A stretch of 64,000 nucleotides of DNA, taken from the NCBI GenBank assembly GCA_947259275.1, contig CAMYMH010000018.1, forward strand, positions 1 to 64,000. The letters are read 5' to 3'. Below the pieces are notes generated by a model. It searched no databases. It saw nothing but the letters and a program-made list of their open reading frames with translations, and had not been told where the DNA came from. Below, in pieces: positions 58,441-64,000 of this stretch; positions within the stretch are counted from its first letter, which is position 1; each line of letters opens with the position of its first letter. Both the position numbers and the translations under genes were made by a program. Source of the DNA: an uncultured Acidimicrobiaceae bacterium. Its GTDB lineage: Bacteria; Actinomycetota; Acidimicrobiia; Spongiisociales; SHLN01.

Positions 58441-59109
58441 TCACTCCGGACCCAGCCCGAAATAGAGAAGAACCGCCCGCACCCGGCGATGGATGTCTTC
58501 GGTCTGTGACAGATCCAGTTTCGTGAAGATGGAGTTGATGTGCTTTTCAACCGACCGAGCCGAAATGAACAGCGCCTCCCCGATGGCGGCGTTGGTGCCG
58601 CCCTTGGCCATCTCGGCGAGTACCTCTCGTTCCCGGTCGGTGAGTCGGTCCAGCACCGAGTCCTTGTCTCCGGCCTGTGCCTCGATGAGGGTCTCAACCA
58701 CCCGCGGATCGATGACCGAGCCACCGTCGGCCACCCGCCTGATGGCGGCACCGAGCTCCTCAAGATTCGCCACCCGCTCTTTCAGCAGGTAGGCCCGGCC
58801 GTCGGAACCGCCCTCGAAAAGGTGCATCGCATACTCGGGTTCGATGTAATGACTCAGTACCACGACGCCGATCTCCGGGTATTCGGCTCTGATCACATTG
58901 GCAGCTCTGATCCCCTCGTCGGTCTGGGTGGGAGGCATGCGGATGTCGGTGAGCACAACCTGGGGCCGATGTTCCTCGACCGCGGCCAGCAGCTCGTCAT
59001 AGGTCTCGCAACTGGCCACAAGCTCGAGGTCGTCATCGAGCGCCAGGAGGTTCCCGATGCCCTCGCGCATCAGAAAACTGTCCTCGGCCAGGACGAGGCG
59101 CACGGTCAT
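58441..59109 (-). CDS. NarL/FixJ-type response regulator
   Basis: 222 residues. Receiver with ED at 9-10, phospho-Asp55 in VVLTDIRMPP and Lys in YLLKERV, then a LuxR-type helix-turn-helix (LTDREREVLAEMAKGGTNAAI, SARSVEKHINSIFTKL). It binds DNA as a dimer when phosphorylated. The receiver is similar to that of the receiver-cyclase fusion, including the extra residues after RMPP, so both probably belong to one signalling pathway. Confidence 0.93.
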   Translation of the reverse strand: MTVRLVLAEDSFLMREGIGNLLALDDDLELVASCETYDELLAAVEEHRPQVVLTDIRMPPTQTDEGIRAANVIRAEYPEIGVVVLSHYIEPEYAMHLFEGGSDGRAYLLKERVANLEELGAAIRRVADGGSVIDPRVVETLIEAQAGDKDSVLDRLTDREREVLAEMAKGGTNAAIGEALFISARSVEKHINSIFTKLDLSQTEDIHRRVRAVLLYFGLGPE

Positions 59110-59147
59110 GTCAGGAGCCTACTTAGGGGCCTCCACCCCCTGCCCTG

Positions 59148-60254
59148 CTAGTCGATGCCCATCGGGCCTCCGAGAAAGCGGGCCTGGCCGTCGAAGCCGA
59201 TTTCGGATACCTCGCCGGTGGAGAGGTTGATGAGGAAGGCGTCGATGTAGGGGGCCTGGTAGGCGCCGGTTGCGGTGCGATTCACGATCAGCTGGTCTCC
59301 GCTCAGGTCCATCCCCTTCCCAACCCACCCCTGGTCGGGCCGCTCGAACTCCCGCCGAAACAGCTCCGCGCCCGTGTCGAGATCGACCACGACCACGATG
59401 AATCGAAACTCGGCACCGTCGAGCTCCAGCTGGTGATAGGCGAGTCGTCCGTCGTCACTCAACTCGGCGTACTGGTAGCAAGACTGACCCACGAGGCGAT
59501 TCGTCGCCTCGTCGTACAACTGGCCATCGGCACAGAACCCATCCGCTCCATACGGGTCTCCCTCGAAGCCGACCCGTGTGCCCGACTCCGCGTAGTACGT
59601 GAAGCCGCTGGTGGCCTCAGCATGCCAATAGGCGACGACATTTGGCCCACCGGCCGAAACCTCGATCGAGCCCGACTCCCATCCGCCAGTCACCGCGAAC
59701 TCGTCGACTGTGCGGTTTTCGAGGCCGTAGCTGCGGAGGGTCTCCCGAGCGTTGTCGGGGTTGTCGCCCTCGGTTCTCGTGTACCAGACGAACCCGTCTC
59801 CGACATCCCGGAGCTTGAGGTATTGGTCACCGGTCGGGACGAGGAGGTCGTGGGGCTCGAACGAATCGGACGGGAGATAGGAGATGATGGTGGCGTTCGG
59901 GTCCCGGAGCCCGGCGTCCGACGAGCGTTGAAATACCAGGCCGCCGGACCCATCGGCAATCGCCAGCTCCACCGGACCGTCAACCAGCTGGAAGACGAAA
60001 TCGCCCTCCACCAGGAAGGCCCCGTCGTCGTTGGCAACCGTCAGCGCAGCATCCACACCGACGGCAAGTGAGGTCCCGGTGGTGGGGGCTTCCGTGGTAG
60101 TGGTGGCTGGGCTGGTGGTGGCAGTCGTGGGCGGCCGCGAAGTCGACGTTGAGGTGGCGGCCGGTTGGCCGGTCGTAACGGCATCCTCGTCGGCACATGC
60201 GGCCCCGACGATCGCCAAAGCCAGGATCACGGCGCCGTACCGTCTCACAATCAC
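59148..60254 (-). CDS. Lipoprotein with Thr-rich spacer, unknown function
   Basis: 368 residues from GTG 60254 (VIVRRYGAVILALAIVGAAC), ending in the lipobox GAAC; GTG 60248 is an alternative. A Thr/Ser/Pro-rich linker of about 45 residues leads to a beta-rich domain with repeats like WD/PQQ blades (FVWYTRTEGDNPDNARETL, FIVVVVDLDTGAELFRREFE). It may be an extracellular propeller. There is no enzymatic motif. The track's longer start lies in unrelated sequence. Confidence 0.65.
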   Translation of the reverse strand: MIVRRYGAVILALAIVGAACADEDAVTTGQPAATSTSTSRPPTTATTSPATTTTEAPTTGTSLAVGVDAALTVANDDGAFLVEGDFVFQLVDGPVELAIADGSGGLVFQRSSDAGLRDPNATIISYLPSDSFEPHDLLVPTGDQYLKLRDVGDGFVWYTRTEGDNPDNARETLRSYGLENRTVDEFAVTGGWESGSIEVSAGGPNVVAYWHAEATSGFTYYAESGTRVGFEGDPYGADGFCADGQLYDEATNRLVGQSCYQYAELSDDGRLAYHQLELDGAEFRFIVVVVDLDTGAELFRREFERPDQGWVGKGMDLSGDQLIVNRTATGAYQAPYIDAFLINLSTGEVSEIGFDGQARFLGGPMGID

Positions 60255-60333
60255 TTGGTGACCCTCACAGACGACATCTTGGTGGATGAGACGCTCCGGG
60301 CGTGGCATTCGGGTCCTGCCAATATTGGGGGCT

Positions 60334-61701
60334 ATGGAACGCATCGCCGTTGTCGGCCGGACCAGCCGTACGCAGATCGCTTGGATGGCGGCGGTGGCCT
60401 CCGTCGGTCTTCTCATCACCTGGCAGATGTCGCTCAGCTGGCCGCACAACTACGACGAGGGCTTCAACTATTTCTTCTTTGGGCAGCGGGGTTTTCGGTT
60501 CACGGTCGACAACTACACGTACCCCAACAACCACATCCTCTTCAGTCTCTTGCAGGCCACGATCCCCCGCTCGCTGGTGGACGCCGAACCGCTGGTGCTT
60601 CGCATCCCCAACATCTTCATCTCGGCCGGGCTGCTGGTGGTGCTCACCGCCGAGGTGCGACGTCGTTGGAGCAGCGTCCCCCTGGCAGTAGCGCTCGTCC
60701 TGGCCGGTCCCTGGTCGATCATCTTCTTCCCGGTGGCGCGCGGCTATCAACTCGGTGCCTTGCTGGTTGCGGTGAGCCTGCTGGTGGTATCGCGCTACCC
60801 CGATGATTCCTGGACGCCTGCGGTCGCGGCCATCGTCATGGCCCTGGCCGCCTGGACGGTGCCGACTTTCGCATTTGGGGCACCGGTCCTCACCGCGCTG
60901 TGGGCGGTTCGGCGCCGGTGGGGAGCCGCCGCCATCTACTCATCGATGTTCGTTTTCCTCGCCTTCCTCATGTATCTGCCGGTGCTCGACGAACTGTTCA
61001 GCGAGGGTGCCAGCGGCCGCAACGAGACGCTTCCGTTTACCCGGTTCGCCCGCGACGTCACCGGTGAGTTGTTCTTCCTCCCCGACTGGGCGGCCCTGGT
61101 GCTGGTCGGCCTGGCATTGTGGGCACTGGTCGAGGCAGGCCGCCGTCTGGTTGCCCGCACCGACGACGACCGGGACCGCTGGAGCGGGCTGCTGCTGGGA
61201 TATCCGGCGATGTTCCTGCTGGTGGCCGAGCTCCTGCCCCGCTTCAGTGACGTCACTTCGCCGTTCTTTCGCAACGCCACCTTCGCCTCCCTGTTCCTAC
61301 CGGCCGGGATCTGGTTGTCGTCGGTGTGGTCGCGGCCCATCGTCAAGATCCTGCTGATCGGGCTGCTCGCCTGGAATAGCGTGCTCGGGTTCAATCTCTA
61401 TCGGGGGGTGACCGACGGGTCGCGCATCGTTGAATACGAGGGCACGTTCATCGGTCAGACACCCCGCCTCGACAACGTCCTGGCCGCCGAGGACCTCACC
61501 GAGATTCGTTGCGCCTGGACCGACGAGTGGACCTGTCGCCTCTACGAGAAGCACTTCCAGGATCGAGGGGTCCTGGTGACGTGGAACGTCGACACCATTG
61601 AGGCAACCCAATGCGCGGTCGGCCGCTACCCACCCTGGCCCGGAACCGGCATCGACCTCATCTACACCGACGGCAGGCGCGGCCTCGTCTGTTTTGACTA
61701 G
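60334..61701 (+). CDS. GT-C-like membrane protein
   Basis: 455 residues from ATG 60334 (MERIAVVGRTS). About eleven hydrophobic helices. The first extracellular loop has the acidic pair WPHNYDEGFNYFFFG that resembles the DE motif of polyprenyl-phosphate-dependent GT-C glycosyltransferases (ArnT/PMT type). The loops further on, and a C-terminal soluble tail of about 75 residues with several Cys, are distinct. Function is inferred from topology and the motif only. Confidence 0.65.
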   Translation: MERIAVVGRTSRTQIAWMAAVASVGLLITWQMSLSWPHNYDEGFNYFFFGQRGFRFTVDNYTYPNNHILFSLLQATIPRSLVDAEPLVLRIPNIFISAGLLVVLTAEVRRRWSSVPLAVALVLAGPWSIIFFPVARGYQLGALLVAVSLLVVSRYPDDSWTPAVAAIVMALAAWTVPTFAFGAPVLTALWAVRRRWGAAAIYSSMFVFLAFLMYLPVLDELFSEGASGRNETLPFTRFARDVTGELFFLPDWAALVLVGLALWALVEAGRRLVARTDDDRDRWSGLLLGYPAMFLLVAELLPRFSDVTSPFFRNATFASLFLPAGIWLSSVWSRPIVKILLIGLLAWNSVLGFNLYRGVTDGSRIVEYEGTFIGQTPRLDNVLAAEDLTEIRCAWTDEWTCRLYEKHFQDRGVLVTWNVDTIEATQCAVGRYPPWPGTGIDLIYTDGRRGLVCFD

Positions 61702-61720
61702 CCACCCTTAGGCTCCCGCC

Positions 61721-62197
61721 ATGGCACGCAAAGACATCAGCATGACCCACGACGAGCAGCAGGCCTTCCTCGGCCAGGGGCATACCCTCATCGTCACCAC
61801 CATCGGAACCGACGGGTGGCCGCACGTCGCGCCGATGTGGTACTTCATGGATGGGGAACGGGTGGCGTTCCGGTCATTCACCAGGTCGCAGAAGATGGTC
61901 AACCTGGCGCGGGACCCGAAGCTGACTGTGCTCCTCGAGGACGGGAAGACCTACCAGGAGCTGCGCGGGGTCATGATCAAGGGAACCGCCACCCTCATCC
62001 GCGACCCGGCCGACGTGCTGCGAATGTACGGGGAGTTGAGCCGCCGGTATCCCATGGCCGGGACCGAAGTCGTGCCGCTGGAGGGAGCGGCACTCGAGGC
62101 TGCCTTCGGGCGCTTCGCATCCAAGAACACCGGTGTAGTCGTCGAACCGGAATCGGTCGTGAGCTGGGATCACCGCAAACTGGCAGGGGCGTACTGA
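61721..62197 (+). CDS. PPOX-class F420/flavin-dependent protein
   Basis: 158 residues. Split-barrel fold of the pyridoxamine-phosphate-oxidase-like family: LIVTTIGTDGWPHVAPMWYF near the start, KMVNLARDPKLTVLLED and GVMIKGTATLIRDP. Actinobacterial proteins of this size often use F420 or bind FMN or haem, and the cofactor cannot be chosen by eye. It follows the GT-C-like gene by 19 nt. Confidence 0.85.
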   Translation: MARKDISMTHDEQQAFLGQGHTLIVTTIGTDGWPHVAPMWYFMDGERVAFRSFTRSQKMVNLARDPKLTVLLEDGKTYQELRGVMIKGTATLIRDPADVLRMYGELSRRYPMAGTEVVPLEGAALEAAFGRFASKNTGVVVEPESVVSWDHRKLAGAY

Positions 62198-62216
62198 GCA
62201 CCAGCTTGCGGGTTCT

Positions 62217-62409
62217 CCTCCCCCGGAGGGGGAGGTGGCCGGGAAGGCTTCGCCTTCCTTGGCAGTTGCGGAGCAACTGCATAGCAACCAGAAGGGTTGC
62301 CCCCCTCCCCAGCTTCGCTGGGACTCCGGGAAGGCTTCACCTTCCTTGGCAGTTGCGGAGCAACTGCATAGCAACCCGAAGGGTTGCCCCCCTCCGGGGG
62401 GAGAGGTTT
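62217..62409. repeat. Hairpin-module cluster with an 87-bp period
   Basis: CCTCCCCC-GGA-GGGGGAGG (62217-62235) is followed by GGAAGGC-TTC-GCCTTCC, CAGTTGC-GGA-GCAACTG and a GCAACC...GGTTGC stem, then CCCAGC-TTC-GCTGGG. The series GGGAAGGCTTC...GGGTTGCCCCC then repeats, starting at 62241 and 62328 (87 bp). The second copy of GCAACCC-GAA-GGGTTGC is perfect, and GGAAGGC-TTC-ACCTTCC has one change. Parts match the 5.2-kb region. No gene is present in the 224-bp gap. Confidence 0.85.
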
Positions 62410-62421
62410 GAAGGAAGACAG

Positions 62422-64000
62422 CTAGAGGTCGGTCTCGGCCGAACGGACTCCGTCGCCGCCTGCCTGCTTGACGAGATACATGGCGGTGTCGGCACGGTCC
62501 AACAGAATCTCGACGGTCTGATCTGAATTGTCCGCCAAGAGCGCGAGGCCGATGCTGACCCGAATCGGCAGCGGGCCGACCTCGGTGTCGAAGGGGGTGT
62601 CCCCGATGGAGCCGCGGACTCGCTCGGCCACGTCGAGGGCCGTCTTGAGGTCGGTCTCGGGCAAGAGGACGGCAAATTCTTCACCGCCGTACCGACCAAC
62701 CAGGTCGATGTCCCGGACCGCGTGGCGGCACCGTTCGGCCAGGTGCCGAAGCACTTCGTCCCCGATGGCATGGCCGTAGGTGTCGTTGACCCGCTTGAAC
62801 CCGTCGATATCGAGCATCAAGGCCGAAAGCGGGCGACCGGTCCGCTCGGCGCGCTCCAGCTCGCGGCGGGCGATTTCGAAGAAGCCGCGTCGGTTGTGGA
62901 GCCCGGTGAGCTCGTCGGTGACCGCCAGCCGCTGGACTTCCTCAAACAGCCGGGCGTTCTCGATGGCGATCGCTGCCTGATTGGCCATGGCCTCCAGCAG
63001 CACCAGATCGTGGCGACCGAACTCCGCCTCCCCGACCTGGTTGAGCGCGGTCAGCACACCAAAGGCCTTGCCGGCGTAGCTGAGCGGGGCAACCATCACC
63101 GCTCCCGCTCCGGTGGCTTCTCGTCGCGCCCTCGCCTGGGGGCCTTCGCGTTCGTCCGGCCGGTGAGCCGGAGAGATGATCCCCTTGTGCTCGCGCATGA
63201 CGTATCCGGCCAGGCCATCCCACAGCTCGTCGAAGGTGACGGCCACGATGCGATCTCGCCCTTCCCCCCCTCGCACGAAGTGAACCAGTTTCTTGGCTCG
63301 CGGGTTCATGGTGACCAGAGACACCCCGGTGGCCGGAATCGCCTCGGCGACACCGTCCACCACCGACTGGAGGGTCTGTTCGAGCGACGAGCCCTCGATG
63401 AGGTTCTGGGCGACTTGGTACAGCGTCTCGGTCTTGGCGAGGGTGGCCTGGGTGCGCTGGAACAGACGGGCGTTCTGAATCGCCACCGCCGCGTGGTCGC
63501 CAAAGGCGCCGACGATCATGGCCTCTTCGAGGCTGTAGGCGGCTCCCTCGCTGGCAACCGTGAGCAACCCGATCACCCGATTGCGCGCCATCAGCGGGAC
63601 TCCGATGAACGATCTCATGGAGGCATCACCAACGTAGATGCCGGTGGCCGGCGCGTCGCCATCGGAGATGATGACCGGGGCGGTGCCCTCCACGAGTTGG
63701 GCGATGATCGGATCGTCCGTTATGGAGATGGCGGACTGGCGCAGCGTTTCGGCATCATCGAAGCCCCGGCTCGCCATGACCCGCATGGAGTCGTCGATCC
63801 GGAGCATGAGCGTGGCGGTGTCAGAAGGAAGTACCTGGTCGAGACCGGCGAGAACGCCCGCCAGCACGCCGCGCAGGTCGAGCGTGCTGGTCATGCCGGC
63901 CGTGACATCGCGCAAGGTATCGGCCAGCCGGCGCTGCCGTTGCTCGGATTGAAGGCGCATCGAGTAGCCGATGACCATTCCGGCCTCGCTGGCCATCGCC
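62422..64000 (-). CDS. GAF-GAF-GGDEF diguanylate cyclase (N-terminus probably beyond window)
   Basis: 525 or more residues reach the right edge; the ATG at 63996 may be internal, because the sequence there (MASEAGMVIGYSMRLQSEQRQ) looks like the end of a helix. Two GAF-like domains are followed by a GGDEF domain: DELTGLHNRRGFFEIARREL and the active site GRYGGEEFAVLLPE. An RxxD inhibitory site (RDID) stands five residues before GGEEF, so product inhibition by c-di-GMP is expected. It synthesises c-di-GMP from GTP. Confidence 0.9.
   Translation of the reverse strand, partial: AMASEAGMVIGYSMRLQSEQRQRRLADTLRDVTAGMTSTLDLRGVLAGVLAGLDQVLPSDTATLMLRIDDSMRVMASRGFDDAETLRQSAISITDDPIIAQLVEGTAPVIISDGDAPATGIYVGDASMRSFIGVPLMARNRVIGLLTVASEGAAYSLEEAMIVGAFGDHAAVAIQNARLFQRTQATLAKTETLYQVAQNLIEGSSLEQTLQSVVDGVAEAIPATGVSLVTMNPRAKKLVHFVRGGEGRDRIVAVTFDELWDGLAGYVMREHKGIISPAHRPDEREGPQARARREATGAGAVMVAPLSYAGKAFGVLTALNQVGEAEFGRHDLVLLEAMANQAAIAIENARLFEEVQRLAVTDELTGLHNRRGFFEIARRELERAERTGRPLSALMLDIDGFKRVNDTYGHAIGDEVLRHLAERCRHAVRDIDLVGRYGGEEFAVLLPETDLKTALDVAERVRGSIGDTPFDTEVGPLPIRVSIGLALLADNSDQTVEILLDRADTAMYLVKQAGGDGVRSAETDL

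Overview
The window reads as chromosomal DNA of a high-GC Gram-positive bacterium of the Actinomycetota, probably an Acidimicrobiia-like lineage. Supporting evidence: an actinobacterial-type LexA palindrome on a DUF222/HNH gene, a SARP/BTAD-type regulator, an F420/PPOX-class flavoprotein, the rpsF-ssb-rpsR-rplI-dnaB order, frequent GTG starts, and lipoproteins with Thr-rich spacers after the lipobox. The class-level assignment is inference.

Layout. 1-6.5 kb: threonine synthase (cut by the left edge), a LppM-like lipoprotein, a zinc alcohol dehydrogenase, membrane proteins of unknown function, a 123-bp tandem repeat built of perfect hairpins, tRNA-Gly(CCC) and dCTP deaminase. 6.5-18.4 kb: transporters (acyltransferase-3 protein, AzlC/AzlD, EamA) and small enzymes (VOC, YceI, ACT, SnoaL, an iodotyrosine-deiodinase-like flavoprotein, a HAD hydrolase), plus a shikimate-kinase-like/methyltransferase fusion preceded by a 38-codon ORF. 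18.4-21.7 kb: the replication/ribosome operon rpsF-ssb-rpsR-rplI-dnaB with a structured leader. 21.7-29.2 kb: a DUF192 lipoprotein, panB, 3-hydroxybutyrate dehydrogenase, a TRAP transporter operon (dctQ-dctM-dctP) and a trypsin-like lipoprotein.

29.4-44.5 kb is the most unusual part. Four consecutive ~1000-residue proteins, each TIR domain - transmembrane helix - coiled coil - beta-propeller, are joined by 1-nt stop/start overlaps. They lie downstream of a 975-residue regulator that combines a SARP-type DNA-binding domain, BTAD, cyclic-nucleotide-binding domain, TPR-S-like repeats, a SLOG-like Rossmann domain and a class III nucleotide cyclase domain. A receptor-like immune or stress-signalling system is a reasonable hypothesis.

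44.5-64 kb: adenosine deaminase family, a frameshifted MOSC gene, a TIGR02391-like protein, two tandem membrane adenylate cyclases with nearly identical catalytic domains, the Amt ammonium transporter, a LexA-box HNH gene, and then a translationally coupled signalling operon. This operon holds a receiver-cyclase fusion and two membrane histidine-kinase-like proteins. The first keeps the phospho-acceptor His but has a ruined ATPase domain; the second has an intact ATPase domain but Asp in place of the His. Two response regulators lie convergently. The window ends with a lipoprotein, a GT-C-like membrane protein, a PPOX-fold protein, more hairpin repeats and a GAF-GAF-GGDEF diguanylate cyclase cut by the right edge.
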